From Agrobacterium vaccinii (lineage in GTDB: Bacteria > Pseudomonadota > Alphaproteobacteria > Rhizobiales > Rhizobiaceae): DNA of 64,000 nt. The stretch lies in NCBI RefSeq assembly GCF_021310995.1, contig NZ_CP054151.1, forward strand, positions 434,001-498,000, in the 5' to 3' direction. Under the pieces are notes generated by a model, which was not told the origin of the DNA, made no database searches, and saw nothing but the letters and a program-made list of their open reading frames with translations. The position numbers and the translations under genes were made by a program. Positions 1 through 8,482 of this stretch are shown one piece after another (positions within the stretch are counted from its first letter, which is position 1; every line of letters starts with the position of its first letter).

Positions 1-1172
1 CCGTTGACGATACGCGTAGTCAAGACAGCATCCGGTGTTTTGGCACCCCGATCGGACACGATCTCAACCGCGATGAACAAGCCGGAGCCCCTGACATCGC
101 CGATGGCCTGATGGGGCAGGCTTTTCAGACCGTCCATAAGATACTGGCCGACCTCAAGCGCATTTTGCTGCAAACCTTCGATACGGATCGTGTCCAGCAC
201 GGCTCTGCCAGCCGCAGCAGCGATGGGGTTGCCACCGAACGTGTTGAAATAGCGCGCGCGGGGGCCGAACTCGGCGATGACTTCCGGGCGCATGACGAGA
301 CCTGCCATGGGGTAACCATTGCCCATGGGTTTGCCCATCGTCACGATATCCGGCGAAATACCATGCCGCTGGAAGCCCCACATGGTTTCTCCGGTGCGTC
401 CAAACCCGGCCTGCACCTCGTCGGCGATGAAGAGACCACCCTCTTCGTGGATGGCATCCACGGCGGATTTCAGAAAGCCCTTTGGCTCGGCAAAGATACC
501 ATCGCTCGAAAAAATTGTATCGGTGATGAGCATTGCTGGCTTGATGCCATGACGCTTCAGATCGGCGATGGCGGCACGAACATCGCGTCCGAATTTCTCC
601 ATCATGTCATCGGGAGAATTGCGATAACTATCCGGGGCGGGAACGGTGCGAACATGCGCTCCTAGTGTTACCGATTCACCCAGTGATGGCGAGAAATCCG
701 CAACGGCGCTCGTCAGCCCGTGATAGGCAAGATCCGTGGCGATGATACCCGTGCCGCCCGTAGCAAAGCGGGCGATGCGCAGCGCCAGATCGTTCGCCTC
801 ACTGCCCGTGCAGGTGAACATGGCTTGGCTCAGCGGATCAGGAAATGTCGCCGTCAGGGCTTCGGCGTACTCGACGATGCCTTCATGCAGGTAGCGTGTA
901 TGGGTGTTGAGAATGGCGGTCTGGCTGGTGATCGCCTCGACCACGCGCGGGTGACAATGACCGAGAGAGGCCACATTGTTGTAGGCATCGAGATATTTTT
1001 CACCGGCGCTATCGTACAGAAACACGCCCTCACCGCGCACGAGATGCAGCGGCCTCTCGTAAAACAGCCGGTAGGCCGGACCGAGGACCTTTTCACGGCG
1101 GGCAATCAATGCTCGGTCCGCAGCGTCAAGGCGCTCGAAATCTTCACGCGAAAATGCATTTACCATCGACAT
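1..1172 (-). CDS. Class III PLP-dependent aminotransferase or phospho-lyase (3' end outside the window)
   Basis: Reading the minus strand from an ATG at 1172 gives an open frame that runs off the window edge, about 390 residues with the C-terminus missing. It has the class III (omega) aminotransferase signatures: the GSEAND stretch that binds the cofactor phosphate, IADEVQAGFGRTG with the aspartate that contacts the pyridine nitrogen, and MGKPMGNGYP with the Schiff-base lysine. Its start lies 2 bases after the stop of the kinase gene upstream, so the two are one transcription unit. The kinase resembles hydroxylysine kinase, whose animal partner is the class III phospho-lyase AGXT2L2. A phospho-lyase acting on the kinase product is therefore possible (inference); an ordinary omega-transaminase is the alternative. 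Confidence 0.85.
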   Translation of the reverse strand, partial: MSMVNAFSREDFERLDAADRALIARREKVLGPAYRLFYERPLHLVRGEGVFLYDSAGEKYLDAYNNVASLGHCHPRVVEAITSQTAILNTHTRYLHEGIVEYAEALTATFPDPLSQAMFTCTGSEANDLALRIARFATGGTGIIATDLAYHGLTSAVADFSPSLGESVTLGAHVRTVPAPDSYRNSPDDMMEKFGRDVRAAIADLKRHGIKPAMLITDTIFSSDGIFAEPKGFLKSAVDAIHEEGGLFIADEVQAGFGRTGETMWGFQRHGISPDIVTMGKPMGNGYPMAGLVMRPEVIAEFGPRARYFNTFGGNPIAAAAGRAVLDTIRIEGLQQNALEVGQYLMDGLKSLPHQAIGDVRGSGLFIAVEIVSDRGAKTPDAVLTTRIVN

Positions 1173-1174
1173 AA

Positions 1175-2239
1175 TCAGGCCTCGAAGATGTTGGGCACGA
1201 GCGTTTTCAGCCCGGCGGGTGTGAAATTCTCGACGTTGAGCAGCCCCTGCCAGGCGGCAGCGTGGTTGCGCATGATGTAATCCCGGTTCTGAGGGAAATG
1301 GGCCGAGCGCCACTCGGCAATGATGATCGACATGGCCAGCCGCGCCTTGCTGAGAACCGGCACCAGTTCCAACTCCCCGACCTCAAGCCGCCGAACGGAA
1401 TGGAACCCTTCGAGAAACGCCTTCGCGCGTGCCTCCCAGTTATCCGTCGACAGATTGTAGGAGAGAGCGACGGACAGATCGTTGACGAGCGGTGCATGCA
1501 CCATGTCACCGAAATCGATGATGCCAACCACTTGTTCAGGAGATGCGGGATCAAGAAGAATGTTGTGCGGATTGAAATCGTTGTGGATAATCTGCCGACG
1601 CTTCAATCCGTCGATGGCAGGCTTTGCGTCCTCAAACGCTCGCAGCACGCTTTCCACCTGCGCCCGCCGCTGCGGCTCGACGTAATCAATGATGTTAGCC
1701 AGATCGAGCGTGTGGGATATGTCCCACATCAGTTTTCCGGCAGGCGGGCGTCCAGCATAATCCTGAAGGCCCAAGCCGAGTTCAGCTAGCACCTTGCCGA
1801 CATTGTGGCTTTGTACTTCGGTGCCCGGTGTCCGATACTGCAACTCGCCGCGAAGGAAAGTGAGTAGGCGGATTATACGCGGGCCCTCAGCAGTATCGAG
1901 CGTATGGCTCGCCCGCCCGTCGCGGGTAAACACCAGTCGCGGCACCGGGACATCTGGCGCATTCACCTGAAGATGCAACAGTGCACCATCCTGAAAAGCC
2001 AGCGCTGCCGGGTCTTCGGCAGGATTTGCGATTTTTAGAACGAACTCGGCACCATCATGCGCGGTGAATAGGAAGGTCTCGTCCCGCTCGCTGGAGAGCG
2101 GTTTCGCAACGCCGTCGAGACCGTAGATATTCAGAACGAGAGCCTGCGCCTCGGCAAGCGAAGTGACGCTCCATGTCGCAGACATGGCATCCGCTTTCCC
2201 GGCAGGCGCTTCCTTCGTCGCGGTTGCTGGCTCTGTCAT
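1175..2239 (-). CDS. Aminoglycoside phosphotransferase-fold kinase, hydroxylysine kinase-like
   Basis: 354-residue APH/choline-kinase-fold protein. It shows the catalytic loop IIHNDFNPHNILL (Asp221, Asn226) and the metal-binding IIDFGD (Asp242), in the arrangement seen in animal 5-hydroxylysine kinase (HYKK/AGPHD1). A GGAG Shine-Dalgarno stands 6 bases before the ATG. The class III aminotransferase-fold gene follows within 2 bases. In animals, HYKK and the class III phospho-lyase AGXT2L2 act in sequence on hydroxylysine, so the pair may phosphorylate an amino alcohol and then eliminate phosphate. The family match is clear; the substrate is inferred. The divergent GntR gene and the polyamine-type transporter beyond it probably belong to the same pathway. 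Confidence 0.8.
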   Translation of the reverse strand: MTEPATATKEAPAGKADAMSATWSVTSLAEAQALVLNIYGLDGVAKPLSSERDETFLFTAHDGAEFVLKIANPAEDPAALAFQDGALLHLQVNAPDVPVPRLVFTRDGRASHTLDTAEGPRIIRLLTFLRGELQYRTPGTEVQSHNVGKVLAELGLGLQDYAGRPPAGKLMWDISHTLDLANIIDYVEPQRRAQVESVLRAFEDAKPAIDGLKRRQIIHNDFNPHNILLDPASPEQVVGIIDFGDMVHAPLVNDLSVALSYNLSTDNWEARAKAFLEGFHSVRRLEVGELELVPVLSKARLAMSIIIAEWRSAHFPQNRDYIMRNHAAAWQGLLNVENFTPAGLKTLVPNIFEA

Positions 2240-2369
2240 GCTTGCTCCATGGCGCAGGATGTCACCGGGTCAGTCGGATTATGATGGAACGAATTTGGCA
2301 CTTCATCTCCGTCCCAAGTGTGCATACGATGCGCGTTGCCTCATACGACACTTGAAACACACTAAAAAA

Positions 2370-2384
2370 GATGCATCAAGTATC
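2370..2384 (+). promoter_or_regulatory. Candidate GntR operator, copy 1
   Basis: GATGCATCAAGTATC lies in the divergent promoter region between the kinase gene and the GntR gene, starting with the perfect palindrome GATGCATC. A second copy with 12 of 15 identical bases lies at 3137-3151, just before the SDR gene. Two similar sites flanking a regulator gene suggest an operator for that regulator; binding is inferred. Confidence 0.4.
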
Positions 2385-2398
2385 TTATTGATGATTTT

Positions 2399-3091
2399 GT
2401 GGATGCTGCAATGCCTGAATTCGCCACGCTGGAATATGAAAACCTGAACAGCGCCGTCTACGGCAAGCTTTGCGACGCGCTGATCCGGGGCCAGTTCCAG
2501 CCGGGCGACCGCCTCAAGATACGCGATCTGGCCGAACAGTTCGGCACCAGCGTAACACCCATTCGCGACGCTATCCTGCGGTTGACCAATGACGAGGCGC
2601 TGATCTTCCGCTCGCCCCGCGACATCCGCATTCCAGAAATGAGCGAGAGCAGGTACCGCGAAATTCGCGCCATTCGCATTCGCCTGGAAGGACTGGCGGC
2701 AGAAACCGCAGCGCAGGTTGCAACCAGTGCCGACATTCTGGCTTTGGAGCAGATTTTGCAGGAAAACGAGGCTGCTTTGGAGGAAGGAGACCGTCTGAAG
2801 GGAACGCAACTCAATCAGGCTTTCCACTTCATGTTGCCTCAAATTGCCGGTCTTCCCGTGCTCAATGGCATTTTAAGGCGGCTTTGGTTGCAGATGGGTC
2901 CGCATATTTCCGATGCCTATCTTTTGGGCGGACGAAGCATGATCGACCACCACTATCCCGTAATCGAAGCACTGAAACGCCATGATTCCCCGGCAGCATC
3001 CATGGCTATCGTCGATGACATTTTATTGGGCGGAAAGCCTATTCTGGAACGCATCGAGAATGGCACGATCGAACAGTTGCGGCAGGCATGA
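2399..3091 (+). CDS. GntR-family transcriptional regulator, FCD (FadR) subfamily
   Basis: 230 residues from a GTG start, or 226 from the ATG at 2411; neither has a good Shine-Dalgarno, so the start is uncertain. Residues about 15-75 form the winged helix-turn-helix, with the GntR pattern GDRLKIRDLAEQFGTSVTPIRDAILRL split over this span. The rest is an all-helical FCD ligand-binding domain with the Arg- and His-rich positions that usually bind a metal and a carboxylate effector. It sits between the divergent kinase/aminotransferase operon and the SDR gene, with a candidate operator on each side. It is probably a local, autoregulated repressor of both units. Confidence 0.88.
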   Translation: MDAAMPEFATLEYENLNSAVYGKLCDALIRGQFQPGDRLKIRDLAEQFGTSVTPIRDAILRLTNDEALIFRSPRDIRIPEMSESRYREIRAIRIRLEGLAAETAAQVATSADILALEQILQENEAALEEGDRLKGTQLNQAFHFMLPQIAGLPVLNGILRRLWLQMGPHISDAYLLGGRSMIDHHYPVIEALKRHDSPAASMAIVDDILLGGKPILERIENGTIEQLRQA

Positions 3092-3136
3092 GGTCTTTCA
3101 CAACAGAAGGCTTGCAATTCGCAAAGCAGTAATTAC

Positions 3137-3151
3137 GATGTATCAAACATC
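3137..3151 (+). promoter_or_regulatory. Candidate GntR operator, copy 2
   Basis: GATGTATCAAACATC matches the site at 2370-2384 at 12 of 15 positions. It sits 16 bases before the SDR start codon, partly overlapping where a ribosome or polymerase would bind, which suits a repressor site. Function is inferred from position and repetition only. Confidence 0.38.
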
Positions 3152-3167
3152 TACGGAGAGTGACTGA

Positions 3168-3908
3168 ATGACCGAAGAACGTCGCTACATGTTGCTGACC
3201 GGTGCAAGCCGCGGCATTGGCCATGCAACGGTCAAACTGTTCCAGTCGAAGGGATGGCGCATCCTCACCGTTTCCCGCCAGCCGTTCTCCGAGGAATGCG
3301 CGTGGCCCTCTGCCCGCGAAAGCCATATTCAGGCAGACCTTTCCGACCTGTCACAAGTCGAACGTCTTGCTGCGACGGTGCGCGAAAGGCTGCCACACGG
3401 ACGGCTGCATGCTCTCGTCAACAATGCTGGCATTTCGCCCAAGGGCCCGGAGAAAAGCCGGTTGGGTGTAATGGGAACGGATGCCGATATCTGGACGCAG
3501 GTGCTCAACGTCAACGTCATTTCCACTGCACTCATCGCGCGCGCGCTGATGCCGGAACTCGAAGCGGCGCGCGGCTCCATCGTCAATGTGACATCGATTG
3601 CCGGAACGCGGGTGCACCCTTTCGCAGGTGTCGCCTATGCCGCATCCAAAGCAGCGCTCGGCTCCCTGACGCGAGAAATGGCGCACGAATTCGGTCGTCG
3701 CGGCGTCAGAGCCAACGCCATTGCGCCGGGTGAAATCGAAACCTCCATCCTATCTCCGGGCACGGATGAACTGGTTGCCGCAGAGGTGCCGATGCAGAGG
3801 CTTGGCGATCCCCGTGAAGTGGCAGAAACCATCTATTTCCTCTGCACGGAATCGTCGTCCTACATCAACGGTGCCGAAATCCACATCAATGGAGGGCAGC
3901 ACGTCTGA
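3168..3908 (+). CDS. Short-chain dehydrogenase/reductase (SDR)
   Basis: 246-residue classical SDR. It carries the TGASRGIG cofactor-binding motif near the N-terminus, NNAG, the catalytic serine in VTSIAG, the YAASK motif (Tyr and Lys of the triad), and a C-terminal substrate loop ending INGGQHV. A GGAGAG Shine-Dalgarno lies upstream of the ATG. The SDR family spans 3-oxoacyl-ACP reductases and sugar or polyol dehydrogenases, and the sequence alone does not fix the substrate. It lies just downstream of the GntR gene and upstream of the sigma-54 promoter of the ABC transporter, so it probably oxidises or reduces an intermediate of the transported compound. Confidence 0.88.
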   Translation: MTEERRYMLLTGASRGIGHATVKLFQSKGWRILTVSRQPFSEECAWPSARESHIQADLSDLSQVERLAATVRERLPHGRLHALVNNAGISPKGPEKSRLGVMGTDADIWTQVLNVNVISTALIARALMPELEAARGSIVNVTSIAGTRVHPFAGVAYAASKAALGSLTREMAHEFGRRGVRANAIAPGEIETSILSPGTDELVAAEVPMQRLGDPREVAETIYFLCTESSSYINGAEIHINGGQHV

Positions 3909-4034
3909 TCGCGGTCGCAAGGAGGTATCCTGCCCGATCACACTGAAATGCATCCGCTGGCCTACGCACCTAAGAGGAAAATGGGCGCGCACCGCCGCAG
4001 AGATTGCAGGCCACCGATACGCCAAAGGCGGGGG

Positions 4035-4050
4035 TGGCACGATAGTTGCA
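4035..4050 (+). promoter_or_regulatory. Sigma-54 (RpoN) -24/-12 promoter of the polyamine-type ABC transporter
   Basis: TGGCACGATAGTTGCA fits the RpoN consensus TGGCACR-N4-TTGCW at every fixed position with the right spacing. It lies 59 bases upstream of the binding-protein start codon, in a gene-free stretch. Sigma-54 promoters need an enhancer-binding activator such as NtrC; no activator gene and no clear enhancer site was seen nearby. Nitrogen-controlled expression would suit uptake of a nitrogen-rich substrate (inference). Confidence 0.75.
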
Positions 4051-4108
4051 CAGAAATCGTCAACGAGGCCGGTCAACCGGTTTCAAAGTCACGAAAAAGG
4101 GGAATGCA

Positions 4109-5161
4109 ATGAAAAACATTTTGAAATCCAGCATCACAACCGCCGCCGCTATCGTGTTATCGGCAAGCATCGTCGCGCCTGCCCTTGCGCGGGACCTGAC
4201 CGTCGTCTCATGGGGCGGCAATTATCAGGATGCGCAGCGCAATATTTACTTCAAGCCCTTTGCCGAGAAAACCGGCAAGCCGGTTCTCGATGAAGCATGG
4301 GATGGCGGCATTGGCGTCATTCAATCCAAGGTCAAGGCCGGTGCACCCAACTGGGATGCAGTGCAGGTTGAAGCCGAAGAACTGGCGCTTGGTTGTGCCG
4401 ATGGTCTTTATGAAAAGATCGACTGGGACAAGATGGGCGGCAAGGACAAGTTTCTCGATTCCGCCGTCAATGACTGCGGTGTGGGCGCCATCGTCTGGTC
4501 CACGGCAATTGCCTATGACGGCGACAAGCTGAAAGCCGGTCCAACCTCCTGGGCTGATTTCTGGGATGTGCAGAAATTCCCGGGCAAGCGCTCGCTGCGC
4601 AAGGGACCGAAATATACCCTAGAATTCGCGCTGCTCGCAGATGGCGTCTCGAAGGACGAACTTTATGACGTGCTGGCCACCGAAGAGGGCATTACCCGCG
4701 CCTTCAAGAAACTGGATGAATTGAAGCCCAACATCGTCTGGTGGGAATCCGGTGCCCAACCGCTGCAATTCCTGGCCTCCGGTGAAGTCACCATGGCATC
4801 GGCCTATAATGGTCGCATCACCGGCATCAACCGCGCCGAGGGCAAGAATTTCAAGGTGGTCTTTCCCGGCAGCATTTATGCTGTAGACAGCTGGGTCGTG
4901 CTGAAGGATGCCGCAAATAAGGATGCCGCTCAGGATTTCATCGCTTTCGCCAGCCTGCCGGACAATCAAGCGAAGCTGCCAGAATTCGTGGCTTACGGAC
5001 TGCCCAACAAGGCTGCCGCCGCCAAGGTGCCGGAGAAATTTGCCAAGGACCTGCCAACCGATCCGGCAAACATGACGGATGCCATTCCGCTCGATGTCGA
5101 CTTCTGGATCGACAATGCCGAGACCCTGACACAGCGCTTCAACGCCTGGCTCGCCAAGTAA
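4109..5161 (+). CDS. ABC transporter substrate-binding protein, spermidine/putrescine (PotD/PotF) family
   Basis: 350-residue periplasmic binding protein. The N-terminus has a Sec signal peptide (MKN-IL, a hydrophobic core, and ALA before RDL, cleaved near residue 24). Mature residues begin TVVSWGGNYQDAQ, typical of the PotD/PotF family. The ATG at 4109 has an AAGGGGAA Shine-Dalgarno and makes a proper signal peptide; an earlier in-frame start at 4046 would lie on the sigma-54 promoter and is rejected. The ATPase and two permeases follow. The family binds polyamines but also other small organic nitrogen compounds, so the ligand is open. A hairpin after the stop may keep its expression above that of the membrane genes. 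Confidence 0.92.
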   Translation: MKNILKSSITTAAAIVLSASIVAPALARDLTVVSWGGNYQDAQRNIYFKPFAEKTGKPVLDEAWDGGIGVIQSKVKAGAPNWDAVQVEAEELALGCADGLYEKIDWDKMGGKDKFLDSAVNDCGVGAIVWSTAIAYDGDKLKAGPTSWADFWDVQKFPGKRSLRKGPKYTLEFALLADGVSKDELYDVLATEEGITRAFKKLDELKPNIVWWESGAQPLQFLASGEVTMASAYNGRITGINRAEGKNFKVVFPGSIYAVDSWVVLKDAANKDAAQDFIAFASLPDNQAKLPEFVAYGLPNKAAAAKVPEKFAKDLPTDPANMTDAIPLDVDFWIDNAETLTQRFNAWLAK

Positions 5162-5175
5162 GAACATCCTCGCGG

Positions 5176-5197
5176 AGGGGCGCTTCATTGCGCCCTT
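5176..5197 (+). terminator. Intercistronic hairpin after the binding-protein gene
   Basis: An 8-bp stem (AGGGGCGC against GCGCCCTT, with one G-T pair) and a 6-base loop TTCATT is followed by a pyrimidine run, TCTCTCTT. It lies between the binding-protein gene and the ATPase gene. It could be a partial terminator or an mRNA 3'-end stabiliser, as is common after periplasmic binding-protein genes. Confidence 0.55.
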
Positions 5198-5266
5198 CTC
5201 TCTTGGCCGGACGCTTAACCCGCGTTTGCGGGCACGCTTCCCATCCCACACGTGATGGAGCCTTCC

Positions 5267-6334
5267 GTGGCAGAATTTATTCGATTTGACCATATTACCA
5301 AATTCTACGGCCCGCTTTGTGTGGTCGAAAATCTCGATTTGAGCATCGAAAAAGGCGAATTCGTCAGTCTTTTAGGCCCTTCCGGTTCCGGTAAGACAAC
5401 ACTTCTGATGATGCTGGCGGGTTTTGAACAGGCGACATCCGGCAATATTCTGCTGGATGGTACCGCCATCAACAATGTGCCCACCCACAAACGCGACATG
5501 GGTGTCGTCTTCCAGAGCTACGCGTTGTTTCCTCATATGTCGGTGGGTGAGAACGTTGCCTTTCCGTTGCAGATGCGCGGCGTCGGTAAGGCTGAAATTG
5601 CGCAGCGCGTCGCACGCGCGCTGGACATGGTGCAACTGTCGGCCTTTGCAGACCGCCGCCCATCCCAACTGTCCGGTGGCCAGCAGCAGCGTGTGGCGCT
5701 GTCTCGTGCGTTGGTTTTCGAACCCCGCGTCGTTTTGATGGATGAGCCACTGGGCGCGCTCGACAAGCAGTTGCGCGAACAGATGCAGTTGGACATTCGC
5801 GACCTGCATCGTCGGCTGGGACTGACCATCGTTTTCGTCACGCATGACCAGTCCGAGGCGCTGACAATGTCGGACCGCGTCGCGGTTTTCAACAAGGGCA
5901 AGATAGAGCAAATCGGCACACCGAGGCAGGTCTACGACGAACCGGCAACCCGCTTCGTTGCGGAGTTTATCGGCGAGACCAATCTCGTTGAAGGCGTGGT
6001 CGAGACGCTGCACGGTAACGAGGCTGTCGTGCGCGTGGCCTCCGGTGCGCAGATCGTGTCAGCGGTATCCGCATCGGTTTTACCGGGCCAGACCGTCTAT
6101 GTCTCGATCCGTCCCGAGCGGGTTGACCTGACCGAAACACGGGGTGATGCACACAACTGCCTGGAGGCGGAGGTGTATGATTCCGTCTATCAGGGGGATC
6201 ACCTGCGTGTTCAGCTCAGCAGCCCCGCGCACCAGTTGATCGCCAAGCTGGGCCGTCGGTCTGCCGAATTTCAACCGGGAGCAAAGGTCTATGCCGCCTT
6301 TTCCGCAGGCGATTGCCGGGTCATCGCGCCATGA
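5267..6334 (+). CDS. ABC transporter ATP-binding protein, PotA-like
   Basis: ATPase of about 355 residues: Walker A GPSGSGKTT, Q-loop VFQSYALFPH, signature LSGGQQQR, Walker B VVLMDEPLGALD, the switch histidine in VTHDQ, then a C-terminal TOBE domain of about 110 residues. This is the PotA/FbpC layout. The GTG at 5267 has GGAG 6 bases upstream and is preferred; in-frame GTG (5252) and ATG (5255) codons lack a Shine-Dalgarno but would add only a few residues. The stop codon overlaps the start of the first permease (ATGA), so the two are translationally coupled. Confidence 0.92.
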   Translation: MAEFIRFDHITKFYGPLCVVENLDLSIEKGEFVSLLGPSGSGKTTLLMMLAGFEQATSGNILLDGTAINNVPTHKRDMGVVFQSYALFPHMSVGENVAFPLQMRGVGKAEIAQRVARALDMVQLSAFADRRPSQLSGGQQQRVALSRALVFEPRVVLMDEPLGALDKQLREQMQLDIRDLHRRLGLTIVFVTHDQSEALTMSDRVAVFNKGKIEQIGTPRQVYDEPATRFVAEFIGETNLVEGVVETLHGNEAVVRVASGAQIVSAVSASVLPGQTVYVSIRPERVDLTETRGDAHNCLEAEVYDSVYQGDHLRVQLSSPAHQLIAKLGRRSAEFQPGAKVYAAFSAGDCRVIAP

Positions 6335-7509
6335 ACATTCTCACCTCGCGAACCGGGCGGTCGCTGCTTCTGCTGGCACCTCTGCTCATCTTCCTCGTCG
6401 GGTTCTTCGTCTGGCCGCTGTTCAGCATGATGTCCCAGTCCGTTTCCGACACCGCCGTGTTGCGGCTTTTGCCACGAAGCGCCGAGGTTCTGCCGAACTG
6501 GGATCGCGTTTCCCCACCAACCCCGACCATGCAGACTGCGTTGATGGAGGATCTCAAGGCCGTCAATGATGACCAGGCACTGGGCGATATGGTGCGGCGC
6601 CTCAACAGCGCGCGCTCCGGCTTTCGCACCTTGATGTCGAAAACAACAGGTGCACTGGCAGACGCGGCGCGCCAGCCGACCGATCTCGTCTCGATCGACA
6701 AGCGCTGGGAAAGGCCTGAGTTCTGGCTGGCGATTGCCGATGCTCTATCGCCGCTAACCGACCGCAATCTGCTGGCCGCCGTCGATCTGGGTCGCAATAC
6801 GGCGGGCGAGATCGAGCATCTGCCTGCCGATCAATCGGTCAATCGCGTCATTTTGCTGCGCACGTTCTGGATCGCGGCGCTGGTGACCCTCGCCTGCGCC
6901 TGCATCGGCTTTCCCTATGCGATCATTGCCGCATCCCTGACGGGCTGGAAACGGGACCTGATGCTGGGTGCCGTTCTGCTGCCGCTCTGGACATCGCTTT
7001 TGGTGCGCACGGCGGCATGGTTCATTCTGTTGCAGGAAAAGGGCCTGATCAACGATGCCCTGCAAATGCTCGGCATCATCGACAGCCCACTGCCGCTGAT
7101 CTTCAACCGCACGGGCGTCATCATCGCCATGACCCATGTGCTGCTACCCTTCATGGTGCTGCCGATCTATTCGGTGCTGATTACCATTCCGAAAAACCTG
7201 ATGCCTGCGGCAGCGTCGCTGGGTGCCAATCCGCTCCGCGCCTTCCTGCGCGTTCTGTTGCCGCTCAGTCTGCGCGGGGTGGCGTCCGGGGCTCTGCTCG
7301 TCTTCATCTCGGCCATTGGCTACTACATCACACCAGCGCTGATCGGCGGGCCGGGTGACCAGATGATCTCATCCATCATCGCGTTTTACGCCATCGGCTC
7401 GGCAAATTGGGGCATGGCCGGCGCGTTGGGCATGGTTCTGCTGGTCGCGACACTGGTGCTCTACAGCGTCTATGCGCGACTTTCAGCAGAAGAACCGGAG
7501 AGGTACTAG
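6331..7509 (+). CDS. ABC transporter permease, PotB-like
   Basis: 392-residue inner-membrane permease. One N-terminal membrane segment is followed by a periplasmic insert of about 150 residues (roughly 40-185), longer than in typical PotB proteins. A five-helix binding-protein-dependent transport domain follows, with the EAA-like loop SLGANPLRAFLRVLLP. The ATG at 6331 overlaps the upstream stop; the codon at 6313 lies inside the ATPase gene and was not used. It should pair with the next permease to form the channel. Confidence 0.9.
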   Translation: MNILTSRTGRSLLLLAPLLIFLVGFFVWPLFSMMSQSVSDTAVLRLLPRSAEVLPNWDRVSPPTPTMQTALMEDLKAVNDDQALGDMVRRLNSARSGFRTLMSKTTGALADAARQPTDLVSIDKRWERPEFWLAIADALSPLTDRNLLAAVDLGRNTAGEIEHLPADQSVNRVILLRTFWIAALVTLACACIGFPYAIIAASLTGWKRDLMLGAVLLPLWTSLLVRTAAWFILLQEKGLINDALQMLGIIDSPLPLIFNRTGVIIAMTHVLLPFMVLPIYSVLITIPKNLMPAAASLGANPLRAFLRVLLPLSLRGVASGALLVFISAIGYYITPALIGGPGDQMISSIIAFYAIGSANWGMAGALGMVLLVATLVLYSVYARLSAEEPERY

Positions 7510-7512
7510 GTC

Positions 7513-8295
7513 ATGCCGATGAAACTGACACGACTGACCTTCGCCTCGCTCGCCATTCTTTTCCTCGTGGCGCCGCTCATCGCCATTTTGCCCCTGGCTT
7601 TCACCTCGAGTGTGATCCTGACCTACCCTATCCCGTCATGGTCGTTGCGGTGGTTCGAGGAGTTGTTCACCGCCGATGTCTGGCGCCGCGCGATCATCAA
7701 CAGCCTGATCATCGGCACCGGGACGACATTGCTGGCAACCGCGCTGGGCATGGCTGCCTCACTCGGTCTCCGCAATCGGCTGCTGTTCTTCCGAGGAACG
7801 ATGCGCACGCTGTTTCTGTTGCCGATGGTGGTTCCAGCGGTGGTGCTGGGTGTCGGCATGCAGGTACTGCTTGCGCGCTTCGGGCTAACCAACAGCTATT
7901 CAGGCGTCATCATCGCCCACACCGTCGTGGCCGTGCCCTTCGTGGTGGTCAGCGTCAGCGGTGCGCTTGCTGGCATCGACAAACGGGTAGAACTTGCGGC
8001 CCAAAGCCTCGGTGCGGCCCCGATGACGGTTTTTCGCCGCGTGACCTTGCCGCTTGCCATGCCGGGGGTTCTCTCAGGTGCGGTTCTGGCCTTTGCCACA
8101 TCGCTGGATGAGGTGGTCCTGACACTTTTCGTGGCCGGACCCAACCAACGCACGCTCGCCCGTCAGATGTTTTCCAGCATTCGGGAAAACATCAGCCCGG
8201 CAATCGCAGCCGCCGCGTTTCTGTTTATCGCGGTGACCGTGATCATCGGGCTCATCGTCATGACGTCACGGTACATGCTGGCAAAGCGGACTTGA
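7513..8295 (+). CDS. ABC transporter permease, PotC-like
   Basis: 260-residue permease with about six membrane helices and the cytoplasmic EAA motif LAAQSLGAAPMTVFRRVTLP, which docks with the ATPase. It starts 3 bases after the previous permease stop, with a GGAGAGG ribosome-binding site. It completes a full importer: binding protein, ATPase and two permeases. An in-frame ATG at 7519 is an equally possible start. Confidence 0.9.
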   Translation: MPMKLTRLTFASLAILFLVAPLIAILPLAFTSSVILTYPIPSWSLRWFEELFTADVWRRAIINSLIIGTGTTLLATALGMAASLGLRNRLLFFRGTMRTLFLLPMVVPAVVLGVGMQVLLARFGLTNSYSGVIIAHTVVAVPFVVVSVSGALAGIDKRVELAAQSLGAAPMTVFRRVTLPLAMPGVLSGAVLAFATSLDEVVLTLFVAGPNQRTLARQMFSSIRENISPAIAAAAFLFIAVTVIIGLIVMTSRYMLAKRT

Positions 8296-8310
8296 GCATA
8301 GGAAGACGCC

Positions 8311-8469
8311 ATGCCGAAAATGGTGAGGAAGGAAAACCTGCCGACGAAAATCTGCGCATGCTGCGGGCTGGAATTCACGTGGCGTCGGAAATGGGCCGCA
8401 AGCTGGGCGGACGTTAAATACTGCTCGGAACGGTGCCGCAGGTCCAAGCAAGACGGCGGCAAAGCGTGA
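8311..8469 (+). CDS. DUF2256 family small zinc-finger-like protein
   Basis: 52-residue protein with the DUF2256 pattern: LPTKIC, then CxxC (CACC), GLEFTWRRKWAASW and a second pair YCSERCRR. The four or more cysteines suggest a small zinc site. An AGGAAG Shine-Dalgarno precedes the ATG. It starts 15 bases after the ABC permease stop and may be read through from that operon. Members are short conserved proteins of unknown function, often encoded near cryptochrome/photolyase-type genes in other bacteria; none is seen here. Confidence 0.85.
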   Translation: MPKMVRKENLPTKICACCGLEFTWRRKWAASWADVKYCSERCRRSKQDGGKA

Positions 8470-8482
8470 GTGAAGATCGCGT

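Noticed and set aside
2290..2310. TGGCAC resembling a sigma-54 -24 box
   Set aside because: There is no TTGC at the right distance downstream, unlike the site at 4035-4050.
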